Of a stretch of 64,000 bases of DNA, positions 51,796-64,000 are shown piece by piece. Source of the DNA: Isoetes taiwanensis (taxonomy: Eukaryota > Streptophyta > Lycopodiopsida > Isoetales > Isoetaceae); contig JAJEKV010000214.1 in NCBI GenBank assembly GCA_021234155.1, positions 684,001 through 748,000 of the forward strand, in the 5' to 3' direction. A program made the translations under genes and the position numbers. How positions within the stretch are numbered: the stretch's first letter is position 1; every line of letters starts with the position of its first letter. Below the pieces are notes generated by a model. It was not told where the DNA came from, made no database searches, and saw only the letters and a program-made list of their open reading frames with translations.

Positions 51796-53303
51796 AGTTG
51801 GGTGTCAAAACCCACGAGCCTTAATGTAAATTGGTTGGGGCAGGGCCCAACTAAGCAATGTAGTGTGGTGTGTGGTCACATGTCGATTGGATGTTGCCTA
51901 GTGGCGTGGCGTTAAAATACTCTCTCTCTCTCTCCCCCCTCCCTCCCTCCCCCTCCCCCAGTCTCCCAACCCCTTTCTCCCCGGTGGCGAATATTCTTGA
52001 CGCAGAGGTCAGCTCCCGCCTATGGGATACCCGTTGATGTGGGGTGTGGCCATGGCCAACATATAGTGAGGTCCCCTTCAATTGCATGCCCTAAAGCAAT
52101 ATAGCTTCACTCACCAGAACGTCATCGACTATGAATTTAACAATGTATGGGCGGTCAGGGTGTTGAACACCACGACAATTGCCCTGGCAATGTGCACAGG
52201 AGCATGAAAATTTAAATGGGAGAGGATCAGGATCCAAAGCCGCCCAATGAGGTTCTCCCTTGCTTCCTTAGGAGGGCCACGGACCACCACATTGTGGCTC
52301 TGGCGTCTCTGCTCTTGTTGCTCTCTGATCAGCATGGCAATATCTATCTTCTCGTCAGGTGCTGGCTTGGTGCTGGGGTTGACGCGATACAGGCCATCAT
52401 GGCGGAGCAACATTTGTCTGTCTGGGATGTGATCTTCAAGCATTTGAACATGAGCAGCCAGCATGTGGAGCATCCCTGAAGCAAGGAGCTTAGCTCTTGC
52501 TGGAGCAATTCTTGCATTTCTAATTCACTCATGTAATGCCACGGTTGCCCATGAGCCTCTGCATGGAGGCCTTCGCCCTGCTGAGTGACTATTGCCCATA
52601 GCTCTTGCATATCTCGATCCCGCACAGCAGAGCTATGCTCCAATCTATGGAGGTAAGCTGCGGTGCCCCCCCCCTCCCCTCCCCCTTCCCAACCCCCAGA
52701 AGAGTTTATAGACCGATGGCCCTGTCTTGGAGAGCCTCGGAGGTGTGACTCAGAATCAGGCCTTCTTCGATGGCTACCGGACAACCCTTTGAATGGTGGA
52801 GGTCGTCTCCTTAGCTTTGGAAGATAGCAACATTCATTTTCTGCTCAAAAATTGTCGCGAGTCATGGTGTCAAGTGGAGAGGCTGTCCAGATGGATCTGT
52901 AGGTCAAAGACCCAACTTATCCTACTGCCTTTCAGACTGTACTAAGTGGAGGTTACCCTCAAGCTGTTGCATGTGGGTCTTAATGCCAGAAACGCGCTGT
53001 GTTTCTATAGCGAGTTTCATTTTGAGCAACTTGGATGCCGAGGACTATATCTCTTCTACCAGGCTTGCAATCCTAGTAGTATTGCCTTCAAGCATCGCCT
53101 AAATCTGTTTCTAGTTGTCTGCAGGTGCTTGATTGGGTGTGCTTGAGCGGCTTGTTGCTAGATTTAAGCAGTGCCAAGTTTGTTGATTGAGCCTTTGCGT
53201 GGGTCTCTTTTCTCATAGTAGAGGTTTCTATCTTGCCTTTACCATCTGTTCTGTGCAGTTGTAGATCGTCTGTGTATTGATCCAAGATGAGCTTGGTTGC
53301 CAA
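51796..53303 (-). pseudogene. Gag-like retrotransposon remnant, copy 1
   Basis: Minus-strand ORFs at 52129-52473 and 52344-52784 and the piece at 53088-53303 (DGKGKIETSTMRKETHAKAQ) share order and words with 61880-62920. They look like the start of a retrotransposon gag/polyprotein: charged and Gln/Glu-rich with coiled-coil potential. No zinc knuckle or pol was found beside it. The assignment is by similarity of the two copies and composition only. Confidence 0.4.
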
Positions 53304-54240
53304 GTTGTCGTCTAGCTCTCACTGTGACTGGGTGGCTTCCAAGTTGCCATCTAGCAGTAGAACGAATTAAATCTTTTTATTTTTACTTCCCATAATGACT
53401 TTAGTGGTGCATAATGGTATCAATTCAATGCAACCAGGTCACTACTTTAAGGCAAGACAACTATGGTTGCTTTCATTTTGGCCATTAGATCTTTCTAGAA
53501 GACGCTACTTACTCAAGGCTTTTTGCATCAACCTCTTCCCTTAGCAATTTCTATTCCATACACGGGAGGGACTTCTTCTTGCAGTGTTGCCATTATTCGC
53601 GTTTCTTCTCTTTTTCTTGGTCTTTTCTGCATAGTCTTATTTCTCCTGATCCAGACAATTCTTTTGACCTTCTCCTTGAACATAGGTTGTAGATCAAACC
53701 GGAAGTCCAATTCTTATCGAGAATTTTTTGTCATATTTGTGCGAGAATGCACCATAATAGGATCTATCTCGATGACTAGAATGTCATCCTCGGGCAAGGC
53801 AAAATGCATTGCACACACTTTTTTTTTTTTTTTGGGGGCATGGGGATCGCTTCAAGAGATGCTAGCTGTTCATGCATGTATTGCATACATTTGTGGGGCT
53901 GTTGGATCATTCTAGAAGACGTTAATTATTTAGAATTTTTGTATTAACTTCTCATTGGCAGTTGTTCTTCTCTCAATTATCATGTATTCATGTTAACTCC
54001 ATTGCTATGAATTTGGATTTCATCTTCCATATGGAGACCTAGGAACATGCAGGGCACATGCTACAGATATGTCACGCTATCAGCTCTACATTACTCGTAG
54101 TTCAACGAGTGCACAAGCAGCAAGGACATGGGGGTATCGCGTGCTACTATCGGATAGTCCTGACACTATCAGCCTTTCTATACAGCACACAGTTTATTAA
54201 CTGTGGGTACGAGTGCAAAATTGCAGTGGCAACCCCCTCT
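53304..54240. other. Unassigned region
   Basis: No convincing gene. It may contain the decayed 5' part of the LINE fragment that follows. Confidence 0.3.
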
Positions 54241-55480
54241 TTGTAGCAACATGCTACTTCCTATATGCCGATAGTAACTTCTATCGTTCCCTCAGATATA
54301 GATAGGCTGGATTTGTATATTAATCTATATGATGACATGCAGCAGCATAAACAGTTTGGCAGGGCCATGTTGCTTGGAGATTTCAGTGCATGCATGGAGA
54401 TAAAACAAATAACGAGAATTTGGCCCCTTGGCAGAGGACATGTTATATCTCTGCCCTGCAGAGACGGCAAGTCGTCCAAAGGCATCAGATGACAAAACCC
54501 ATATGGTCATGTGCTATGGCAGGAAGTTGCTTCTGTTATGCAAAGACTTGGTCATTTGCAATGGTCTAGTGCAGTGACCATCCTCTGACAACTACACTTG
54601 TAGGCAGAAGAAACAGGAGGCGGCTTCAGTGTTGTGAATTATGTGCTAGTGATTGAGCAGGATCTGCACCTGGTCACCCAACTTCGTGTTGGCACAGATT
54701 GTAGAGACGAAGAAGTGGATTCCAATTACCAACCACTTCTCCTACGAGTGGATTGGCAAACTGTTTGGATCCATAATCCTCCAACATCTAGGCCCTTGGG
54801 CACTACAACCTTTCCTCCTAATCAATGGTTTAATGATGAATGTGAGGAGCTCGAATGCTAGCTTTGATAGGTCATTGACCTCGCCTTTGCACCTGCCTGC
54901 GATTACATAGTACTGCACATTCTCAAGGGAAAGAAAATAAGGTACATTACAGAACATCACAGAGAAGTGTTCTATCTTTTGGACCATCATTTTGACATTT
55001 TGGCGATGAGTACGAAAGAAGCATCTGCAGCATGAGGGGAATCACTTCAAAGCAATGGATATAATACTTGCAGCAGCTTTATGATCCTCTTGGGGTTCGA
55101 GCAGCAATAACCCCACAAATGGACCTAGCACTAGCCATTACAGAGGCAAGAATTACCCAAGGTTTACAGCATCTCGCTAATTGCAAGGCAACATGCTTGG
55201 ACGGCATGCAAGCAGAGTTGATCAAACATGCAGGGCCATCGATAGTGCCCAGTTTAATGCATTGTTAAAGTACAATGCATTATAAGAAGGCTTTTTTCCA
55301 CAATGGACCTCTAGCAGAGTTGTTTTCATCCACAAGGCCGACGACCCTTACTGTCCAGCCAATTACGAACAATCATGGTCAATTCGCTCTTTGCAAAATT
55401 GATGTCCGGCATTCTCGAATAACAATTAACAATGTGGGCAGAGGAAGTAGAGGTAAGGGCCCTTTTACAGGGAGAATTTA
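54241..55480 (+). mobile_element. LINE fragment: endonuclease end and RT start
   Basis: Endonuclease-like: LYINLYDDMQQHKQFGRAML then LGDFSACMEI (54265-54492). Linker: SNYQPLLLRVDWQTVW and PPNQWFNDECEELE (54634-54861). RT start: EARITQGLQHLANCKATCLD then GMQAELIKHAGPSIVP (55068-55268). The order fits a LINE on the plus strand with frame breaks; the RT catalytic part is missing. Confidence 0.65.
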
Positions 55481-55557
55481 GGCCATGACACTCCAACATT
55501 GATCATAGTTTCACACTGCAGACTTTGGTTGAAGATAAAAGAAATCGCCAGCAAGAC

Positions 55558-56331
55558 CTATACTCCTGCTTTGTTGATTTTGCAAAGCCTTTTGGTTTCA
55601 AAGTTGTTTTCATTCCTAAGTTTAGTGCTTTTGGAGTGCTTTTCCATAAAGATGACATTCAAGACAACTGCATAGAGCAGATATGATGAAAACATGTTGG
55701 ATTGGTTGGATTTGGAATGGTACATCTGCCAAAAAACCAGTTTCAAGCGATTTAAAAAATGTTCGAGCTGATGGAATGCAGACTCTATATGTTGGGAGCT
55801 GAGGAGGCAATGCCTTCCATGGTGCAATGTTGGAATAGTCTCCGAGCTAATGAGCTGATTTTGTATTGCTGAAAGCTGTTTATAAATTATTGGAAGCTGA
55901 CTTATATCATGTAAATGGATCATAAAGATTAGCTTTGGAAGAATAGAAAGGGGCATCTTTTCAAATACCATTTTAGCACCATCTAGGCTTCCAAGTCTTA
56001 CATAGACCCCAAGCATAAGGTTCCAGGAGAATACATTGGGTTCCTGAATAGACTCAAATACTGCATGAGCATCCTTCAAAGCTCCACATCTACCATACAT
56101 TTCTACAAGAAGGTTTCCCAAAAACCTAACTTTTCCATATCCATGCTTATCAATATCCTTCTGAACCCTTCTGCCTCCTTCCAAATCCTTAGTGTTACCA
56201 CAATGCCGAATTATAGAAGCAAAATCCATGCAATGCAATCTATAGAGGCATGTTTTCCCTGAATCAAAAGCTTGAAATGTGATAATCTTATCAGTAGAAG
56301 CTCTGCAAGCGCTAAAGAAATTTCGGCCCAA
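55558..56331 (-). pseudogene. PPR protein fragment (PLS type)
   Basis: From about 56230 to 55950 the ORF reads as pentatricopeptide repeats: FASIIRHCGNTKDLEGGRRV, VRFLGNLLVEMYGRCGALKD, AHAVFESIQEPNVFSWNLML, YVRLGSLDGAKMVFEKMP. PPR proteins bind organelle RNA in chloroplasts or mitochondria and occur in very large families in plants. After EKMP the sequence no longer looks like PPR, and only about three repeats are present. The N-terminal end abuts a tandem repeat. It is most likely a truncated copy. Confidence 0.8.
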
Positions 56332-56349
56332 AATGATTGTTTTACCCCT

Positions 56350-56795
56350 CGAAACGGTTAGTTCCGTTTGGTCGGTCTGGTTGGTCGGCTAGTCGGTTGG
56401 TTCCCTTTGAAGGCACCTCGGTTTTGGTCACCTCCGGTTGGTTTCGGCTGGGCACTTAGTAGAAAACCCACTTAAGATCCCAACTTGGGTTGGTCATGAC
56501 TGGTCGGTTCCTTCCCTCGGTCCCTTCGGTTAGTCGGCTCCCCACCCGACCAGTTGGTTCCTTGGTCGGTCTGGTTGGTCGGCTCCCTAACCGACCGGTT
56601 GGTTCCGTTTGGTCGGTCTGGTTGGTCGGCTAGTCGGTTGGTTCCCTGTGAAGGCTCCTCGGTTTTGGTCACCTCCGGTTGGTTTCGGCTGGGCACTTAG
56701 TAGAAAACCCACTTAAGATCCCAACTTGGGTTGGTCATGACTGGTCGGTTCCTTCCCTCGGTCCCTCCGGTTAGTCGGCTCCCCACCCGACGTTT
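56350..56795 (+). repeat. About 248-bp tandem duplication, GGTTGGT-rich
   Basis: A unit containing TTGGTCGGTCTGGTTGGTCG, TTTTGGTCACCTCCGGTTGG and CCCAACTTGGGTTGGTCATG occurs twice with near identity, starting near 56362 and 56610. Shorter GGTCGG/GGTTGG words lie between. The minus-strand ORFs over it (PTNQTDQGTN...) are repeat translations. Confidence 0.85.
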
Positions 56796-59700
56796 AAGTC
56801 CGGCCATTCCAAGTTTCTTTCCTAAGCTTAAAGCTCTTAGGAGATGTCTTAGGGGCACTATAAGCTCAACAAGCTTCCCACCATCAGGCTCTATGAGACC
56901 TGTTTGAATCCGACCCACAAAACCACGCCCCCTGTTATAAGATCTGCCACCATTTTTTATGAAGAAGCTTCTCTCCTGCAACGACGATCTCTTTAAATGG
57001 TAGCTTAATCTTATCTTGCTAATCCCTGTTGTTGCAGATTTGCAAGCCCTGTTTCGTGCCCTAAAATGCTATCCACGAGGCTTGCATGTTCAGCACCTAA
57101 AATAAAAAGAGGGCTTTTGTTGTGAGCCCTTGGATGTTGGACCATTAATCAACGACTAAGAAATGGTGCACTCTAGATGTACGCATTAGTACATCCATTC
57201 GAATACGTCATGAAATCTTAGGAAAACCTTTGTGAAAAGCGTACAAAAACACAAAGAAAACCCCCTGTTATTATGCTACATATTGACAATATTATATCAG
57301 TGCTAACGTCATGAATAATATCACATATTGCATTAAGTTTACAATCGTTTAATACTTCAATATTATTATATTATAATGTTTTAGTGTGTGTATATCTTAA
57401 ATCGAGCCCTTTAATCTACAAGTTGAATGATCTAGATAGGTTTCCTAACATGTTTGCTTTATGCCTTTCTACGACATTCACTTTGTGCCATAGCCATGGC
57501 AGACCAAGCTCTTTCAGCAAACACATTCGTGCTCTGTATGCAAAACCATGGAGCTCCGGCTATGGCGATTATGTGGTGCTCCTTTAAAAGAGTAGATTCA
57601 TTGGGGAGTAAGTTGTACTCATTGTTCTCTATTTGCATTACAAGAACATTCCGGTGAGCTCAAGACAAAAGACAAACACCCCAGAACGAGTGGACAACCC
57701 AAGAAAGCAAGAGGTTTTTGGCACATTTCGGATCTCTCCAAGGACCTCAATGAGGGAAGCCAAAACAAGAGCTGAAACAACGCCCTTATTTGTGATTTGG
57801 TTCATAAAAAATAGGGCAGTGTTCAGGTTTGTGCTCATAAAAAATAGGTTCAGATAGCTGCTTACGGCTTGAAAACCCTTTATTGATTTTGCGCTAGGAG
57901 CAAAAATGATCGAGTGGGATTCTGCTTATTATACTGCCGACCTCTACCTCTAATCTGACTATTCATAAGCTGCCATGATCGAAACTAAGGCCAGGATCAT
58001 GTATTGAACATGGACTTGTTTTCAGGCTAAAGAGCCAAATGGAATACTTCTCACACTGTGCCCACGAATACGTGTTTGGTGTTGCAATACTATTAATCAG
58101 CTGCATAAAATGGTAAAGACCTACTACATTTTGATTTGATGTATGGTGCTTCTGGGCTCTAGATGTATATCTAAGAGAAAATATCCCTTTATGCTGGTAA
58201 AAAAACAAAGCAAGGATTTTTTATCTATTTGGAATCCCTGCTTGTACATTTTGCATCTCTATTTGCTGATGTTGATAGCACTACAGATTCAAGCTTAGGA
58301 TCCGATCATACGATGCCATCAACAGGGATTTTTGCCTGTTGACATTAACGATATTTTTTCTTGGGTTCATATGATCCTGTCAAATATTTTCCAACACTAG
58401 CTTGGAGTATGCACAAAACCAGGTTAGAACGTATTCTTGAATTTTTTGTTGCAAATGCTTGCAGTATGCTGATCTATTTAGTAACAAAAATTCCAATTCT
58501 AGGGGCAAAAGAACTCATGTTTTTATGGCCATTCTATGATGTAAATTATGAGCCAAGCTCTTTGTGGTTTGATGGAGTTACTCGGTGATATACTGTATTA
58601 TGGGACTGGCAGCTTATTTGCCTTGGTAGTCAGCCTGTTCTAGTGGTGCAGTTAGATTTTGCAGCCAGATATAGTGGCCAAGCTAGGTGTATAGGTGTGT
58701 TAGTAGATATGTAGAATGTTTAATCTGCTTTAAGCTATTCTACACTCTAGTCGCTGGTTGTTGTGCATAAACTGATGACTTTCGTTGCTTATGGTCTAGT
58801 CCATTATGGTATTTAGGTTGTATAAAGCTTACAGTTTAGTGTATGCTATTTCTTTATCTTGAATGCACTGATATTTGACTGATATATGCTTTCTAGAGTT
58901 GTCTTTAGGATTTGTTAAGTGGTTGTGGCATTGCTAGGCTTCATTTTTTGCATGAATAGAATTGCCAATGTAATGCTAGTAGGTCTCTAAAAATGTTTTG
59001 TCAATTGATCACTCTCTCTATTTTCTTTCTGTCTTCAAGATTGACCATAATGTCTTGGATGTTGGCAGGGGGTTGTTATCAAATGTTGCAGGTGCAATGA
59101 ATAGAAAGGGGCTTACTGAAGAGGGCCTGCTCCTTTGTGCATTCGCTCCTATGTACTTTGCTATTGTTTGCTTCAACATCATCCTTCTAGTGTAGCCTAC
59201 TTGTTCAATAGGTACACTAAAAAGCTTGAAATGCTAAAGATTTTATATTAATAATTATGACAAACCTATGGGTTTTGTGTATTTTTGAAATTCAGGTTTA
59301 GGAATATAAGACATCAAAAGATTTTTAAAGAAAAAGCATATCGCAATAAGGAAGTTGTTACTGATCAACTTGCCACATTATTTTTGTTGGCATTGTAAAG
59401 ATTGTTATATGTAATTGTGATTATGTTTAAATAAAGGAGTTCTTGTTCCTGTTATTTTGCTACATGTTCTAAATAAAGTGCACCCTGGACTACCACAGTC
59501 GTCGGATTCGTTGATCCTACGACCCAGATCGTATGTTGCAGCCTTTGGGCACCTCTCGTTTCGCTTATAGCCATGTATGATTGGAGGCGCCTATGATTTT
59601 GAAATATGAAATACGATTTCGCCTAAGGTTATGAGGGAATATCGAACCTCTATACAGCTTTGCCTAAGATTTTAGAATATGAAATACGGGGGCTTGAACG

Positions 59701-60240
59701 TCTACCAAAATAACTCAATATCATAATAAGACTACTTTAATCAATGTACCCAGTGAGCTGATGTGATTATTTTTTATCTTGAATCTATGTTTTTTTTTTT
59801 ATAACAACCCATTCAATTGTTTTAGGAATATATGGTCTATGGTTTCAGGAATTGTTATTTTTACATCCATATCATATCCCCATGGAACCCCCTGTTATTT
59901 TGCTACATATTGTAGTTTAAATTCATGTTAAACTCAAGCAGCGCTACAGGCTAATTATATATAGATAATGCAGACAAACTGCAAATCGAAACAAAATCCA
60001 AAATTGCAGACAAAATGCAAATTTAGAAATAGACCCGTCACAAAAAGAAGAATGTTGAAAAGCTTGACGAATAATTTGACAATTTTTTTGACGAAATTTG
60101 TGACATTTTTTGATGAAAGTCGTAATGAAAAGCCCTTATTCTCTTATAGTGATGCGCTGCTATATGTGGCATTGTCAATGACGCTACATTTTATACTAAT
60201 CATGTTAGAAAAAATGATACAGAGGATGGTGCTCCTGTTG
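56796..60240. other. Intergenic region without clear genes
   Basis: AT-rich, with scattered short ORFs. Plus-strand ORFs at 58361-58588 and 58998-59195 look protein-like but I recognise neither. No element ends identified. Confidence 0.4.
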
Positions 60241-60640
60241 CCATTAAAGTGATTTATTTATAGCAATACAAGTGATGCTATAGTTGACAATATTATAGCG
60301 CTTGTGTTGATATTATGAATGATTAAATCATAGTAGTACATGTGATCCTATAGCTGCTACTATTATAGCACCACAAGGACAAAATGCGTGATTTGATTAT
60401 AGCAATAGATGTGATCCTATAGTTGACACTACTATAGCACCACAACAAAATGCATGATACTATAACTGCAACCATAGATGATACAACAAATGATGCTACA
60501 AATGATACTATTATGCCAGCACAATGCCATAAAATATGATACCACAACAGTTCCTATTGGTGATGCTACAAGTGACAATATAGTGATGCAATTTCATCAA
60601 CAGGTACCATCATTTATTGTGTCAAAATCTAAAGAATTTG
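60241..60640 (+). repeat. Degenerate short tandem repeat
   Basis: Words such as ATGTGATCCTATAG, ACTATTATAGCACCACAA and GATGCTACAAATGATAC recur with variation through about 400 bp, giving a loose array. Confidence 0.6.
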
Positions 60641-60672
60641 AAAGTGCAATTTTAAGCAAATAAATGATGAAA

Positions 60673-61430
60673 CTAGTGACTTAGATTGCTTATTCTCTTG
60701 TAGGAGGTAATAGTGGACAATTCAGTACTAGAAATTGTAAAGAAAGAAACTATAGGGCACTCAACCCTAAATGAGGGTGTCACAACACATTCAATTCTAG
60801 ATGAGACAGCATTGGTAGGAGGTGTAAGACGAGAGTCCTGAAATGGCATTATAGCAGGTGGAATAAGTCTACCAGGTCTAGGCTGTGAGTAAGTACTATT
60901 AAATGCAAAAGATTTATCTGGAAACATTGAAGCAAGTTCTGGACCATTTAGCAGAGATAACGTCATCTTCTTATACCACTTGCCACTTTTGACAATAACA
61001 CACTCAGGAATAACTTCATCAATGGGGATAGAAACATAAATACATGGACCATTGATAATAGAGTGTGAAATATGCATGCCCATGCCATTGAAAATGGCTA
61101 TTAAAAACTCATGAGCCAAAAGATCAACAGGCAAATCAAGAATGGAAAACCAACAAGGCATCTTAGGAGCCAAAAGCATACAAGGAGAAAAGTAGGTGTG
61201 TAATATTGATAGGGATAAAACCAATTCCCAAAGGATCTACACCTCGAGAGACCAATTTCTCTACTGCCTCAAGACTATTAAATATTATCAAGAAGAAGCC
61301 CTTGCCTAATTTCTTCAAAGATTCATATATAGGCAACCCCATGCAAGAAATATGTCAAGGAAGCCATCGATATCCAAAAAGCCACTCGTATAAAAACCAA
61401 TAAGAATGTGTATTGCTAAGTTCTCTGCAC
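60673..61430 (-). pseudogene. DUF4283-like retroelement ORF1 remnant
   Basis: A minus-strand segment near 61200-61330 reads ESLKKLGKGFFLIIFNSLEA and VEKLVSRGVDPLGIGF. The next ORF continues with MPCWFSILDLPVDLLAHEFL. This order resembles the DUF4283 region found at the start of plant LINE and related retroelement proteins. There is a frame change between the two parts. No RT lies beside it. Confidence 0.45.
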
Positions 61431-61879
61431 ATTTAAGATAAGATTCGAACCCCAACGTCACTAACAAAGGAACTACAATATGTCGCATAGAATTCGGCTT
61501 CAGAAGGAGGTTGGGAATCCATTTGATCTTGTTTATCTCTAAGCACATCGAATATTGGCAGAAGATAATATTTGAAGTACAGCATCAACCAGATACATCT
61601 TTTTGAGTCCAATCCGAGAAACCCTTGCCACAGAAACAGAAGTATACCAGGCTTGAGGTGCTCCAAAATGTGGAAGAAAGAATAATACTAAGTTTAAATA
61701 AGTAGAGCGAGGAGATTTATAAGATTAAAGCTTAAGGAAGACCGGTATAATAAGTCTCTATTTATTTATAAGCGTCACTATTTCTGCTATATAACAGATA
61801 GGAGCAACAAAAGAACATTAAGCCTACATTCCCTGCACAAAAGAGCATTCTAAATCATTTAAACTACAAAAAGCATCTA

Positions 61880-62920
61880 CAGTGCCTGCACAACCTCCAT
61901 ATTCACAGTGCCTGGACAAACTCCATATATCAAGAAAAATCTCTATAATTGTGCCATGGTCTGTTGGTGATTGTGCATTTTGTTCAGTAGATCTGTATGG
62001 ATTTGTGTGGATCTGCCATGTCCCGTGCTGCAGCCTCTGCTCTCTGAAGTCGAAAGCTCAGCTCCTACTGGAATTGTTGCTACCTTGCCAATTCATGTGT
62101 GCATTGCCGCAATTATTCATGGGCTTCTGCATGGAGGCCATTGCCTTGCTAAGTGACAGTTCTCGGAGCTCCTGCGGTCTTGTGTCTCGACCTTACTCTG
62201 AAGCGCTCTCAACTTTGATTGGCTCGCTTCAAAGGCGAAAGCGGTCTGGATGCTTCGCATCGTGGTAGCGGCCTCCTCGACTTCTTACTGGATGCGGGAG
62301 ATGGTTGCCATTGTCTCCTGCGCAACATGCTGCCTATCCTGTGCCATGGTCTCTATGATGGTGGAGAAAAAGTCCACCCGGGCTTGCATGTCAGTAAGAT
62401 CTTGCTTTTCCTATTGTCTTTCAAAGTGTGCCAAACGGTTCCAGCAGTTGTGTGCAGGTCTCCATCTCCGCAATCTACTGCTTCTTTGCTGTCAGTTTTC
62501 TTCTGAGAACATGGAGCGTTGAGGACTAGATCTCTTCTGCCAGGCCTGCAATTCGGATCTTGTTGCTCTCGATTCCTGCCTCCAGTTGCTTCAAAGCCTT
62601 CGTTTGTGCCTGGTCTGCCATCGGGTCCGAACAACAATCAACCTCCTCTCTGGTCGATCTTGTTGATTGGGCCTTCGCCCGTGCCTCTCTCCTCATGGAA
62701 GTGGCCTTTCCCTTGCCCTTGATGTCTGGTCGGGGCCGTTTTTGTGGGGGACCATCCGCTTGGTTCTCCTGGGCGAGCTCATCATATCTAAGGCTGGCAG
62801 CTTGGGGGCGTGCCTAGGACTAGGTCTGGGCCTGGGCTTGGGCTGTGGCTTGAGGGGTGTCTCCATCCAAGTGGGAGTCTGGGCAGGGGGTACACAAGTG
62901 GCCATTGTTGTTTGGAGTTC
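61880..62920 (-). pseudogene. Gag-like retrotransposon remnant, copy 2
   Basis: Related to 51796-53303. Minus-strand reading at 62530-62725 gives IKGKGKATSMRREARAKAQS and KALKQLEAGIESNKIRIAGL, a charged coiled-coil style segment. The shared plus-strand words include TGCATGGAGGCC and ATCTCTTCTGCCAGGC. A Pro/Arg-rich part (PKPQPKPRPRPSPRH) lies upstream on the minus strand. No pol part is present. Confidence 0.4.
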
Positions 62921-63099
62921 ACAAGGTCAAAGGGCGAATTACAAGTGCACAATGAGTACTTAAGAGTTCAAAAATTAGAGGCAAAGCATAAAGAATGCCC
63001 ACCCCTAGTGGTCGCATGGGGGGTTTTGGGGGGTTCAACCCTATGGATGAGGGGTTCAATTCTGGCTATTACTGAAATTCTTTTGGAATGGGAAGGATT

Positions 63100-63900
63100 T
63101 GGGAGGCGGGCACCCAAAAGAGAGAGAACAAGGAAGAGAAGGACCCAAAAGAGAGAGAACGTGCAGGCAAACAGGAAGAACAGAGGAAACAAGGAAGGAA
63201 AGGTTGTGCAACAAGGTAACAGTAGGCAAACAGGAAGAACGGAGGAGACAAGGAAGGAGAGGGCCAAAAAGAGAGAAAACAAGGAACGAAAGGGCCTAAA
63301 AGATAGAGAATGTGCAGGCAAATAGGAAGAACGGAAGGAAGGAAAGGGCCCAAAAGAGCATGCAAACGGGAAGAACGGAGGAAACAAGGAAGGAAAGGTT
63401 ATGCAACAAGGTAACATCACAAGAATGTAGACATAAACACAAAGCGCAATCAGAGTTGCCTTTGACCAAAAGCCTATAGAGAAAGTATGCCTAAAGGACC
63501 CAAAAGAGAGAGAATGTGCAGGCAAACAGGAAGAATGGAGGAAACAAGGAAGGAAAGGTTGTGCAACAAGATAGCATCATAAGTGAGAGCCAATTCTAGA
63601 GAGAGAAAGCATGGCAGTGCAAATTCTAGAGAGAGAAAGCGTGGCAAAGCAACAAGGCACTAGAGGGAAAAGGTGCTAAGAACAAAGACGCGCATACTCA
63701 TGTATTGCATGGAAGAATGGAGGAAACAAGGAAGAAAAGATTGTGCAACAAGGTAACAACACAAGTGAGAGCCAATTCTAGAGGGAGAAAGTGTGGCGGT
63801 GCAAGTTCTAGAGAGAGAAAGCGTGGCAAAGCAACAAGGCGCTAGAGAGAGAAGGCGCTAAGAACAAAGACGAACTCATATATTGCATGTAAAGTAAGAA
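63100..63900 (+). repeat. Purine-rich tandem repeats
   Basis: GGAAGAACGGAGGAAACAAG, GTTGTGCAACAAGGTAACA, GCCAATTCTAGAGAGAGAAA and GCGTGGCAAAGCAACAAGGC recur in mixed order five or more times. ORFs across it are low-complexity Lys/Arg or Leu/Phe-rich translations. Confidence 0.8.
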
Positions 63901-64000
63901 TGCTTATTCTCAATTGTGCCATATTTCTTCCATGCTTATCCAGCCTCAGGAAGAAATTCAAAAAATGTTATGTCAAGGAAGTCATGTAAGAGCACCAGAA

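Noticed and set aside
55558-55945. Continuation of the PPR protein
   Set aside because: After EKMP no 35-residue repeat pattern is seen; the remaining ORF is probably unrelated sequence in frame by chance.
62968-63525. Minus-strand hydrophobic ORF resembling a membrane protein
   Set aside because: It is the complement of a purine-rich tandem repeat; composition alone creates the Phe/Leu/Ser-rich reading.

Overview
The window is nuclear plant DNA: spliced, intron-containing genes (alternative oxidase, a calcium-dependent protein kinase, a PPR fragment) sit in a sea of transposable elements of plant type (Ty3/Gypsy chromovirus with a tRNA-Met primer site, Ty1/Copia, LINEs, PIF/Harbinger, hAT). 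High repeat density, long repeat-filled introns and the PPR and MACPF sequences would suit a large-genome non-flowering plant (fern, lycophyte or similar), but that placement is inference.

Layout. 1-12738: minus-strand chromovirus array, LTR - internal - LTR - internal (the last internal part runs off the left edge). Its first ORF, in the slot where gag normally lies, encodes a histone H3/CENH3-like protein: a MARTK-type tail, a long charged linker and a recognisable H3 fold. A second TATA-type promoter with the same surrounding sequence precedes pol, and 65-70 bp hairpins sit in pairs upstream of each promoter. Pol keeps RT, RNase H, integrase and a chromodomain, but the RT active site is damaged and no gag zinc knuckle or protease motif is visible. 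12932-13724: non-autonomous hAT-like element with a perfect 8-bp target duplication. 13911-14684: the last two exons of an alternative oxidase gene. 15315-26893: a 5'-truncated Copia element split by a complete 8.24-kb DNA transposon (15679-23918) with terminal inverted repeats and a 4-bp target duplication; it carries a transposase with DNCxGQNKN and GHTHDDID motifs, a divergent coiled-coil accessory gene, a duplicated small gene, and a set of palindromes with a shared ATCGC...GCGAT core.

28829-30334: a MACPF-domain gene with a Cys-rich C-terminus. 31483-34265: a seven-exon CDPK on the minus strand with at least three one- or two-base frame breaks. 35160-35700 and 40443-44811: LINEs. 37069-40210: decayed PIF/Harbinger transposase plus a Myb/SANT-like companion ORF. 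46758-49868: multi-exon hAT-superfamily transposase-like gene. 51611-51795: long (CT)n(CA)n microsatellite. 52-64 kb: degraded repeats (two related gag-like segments, a LINE piece, a PPR fragment, tandem repeats).

A general caution: several frame breaks in otherwise well-conserved proteins, and many differences between the two chromovirus copies, are short clusters at G/C-rich or CG-containing spots between long identical tracts. This looks at least partly like assembly/base-calling error, so 'pseudogene' calls here are provisional.
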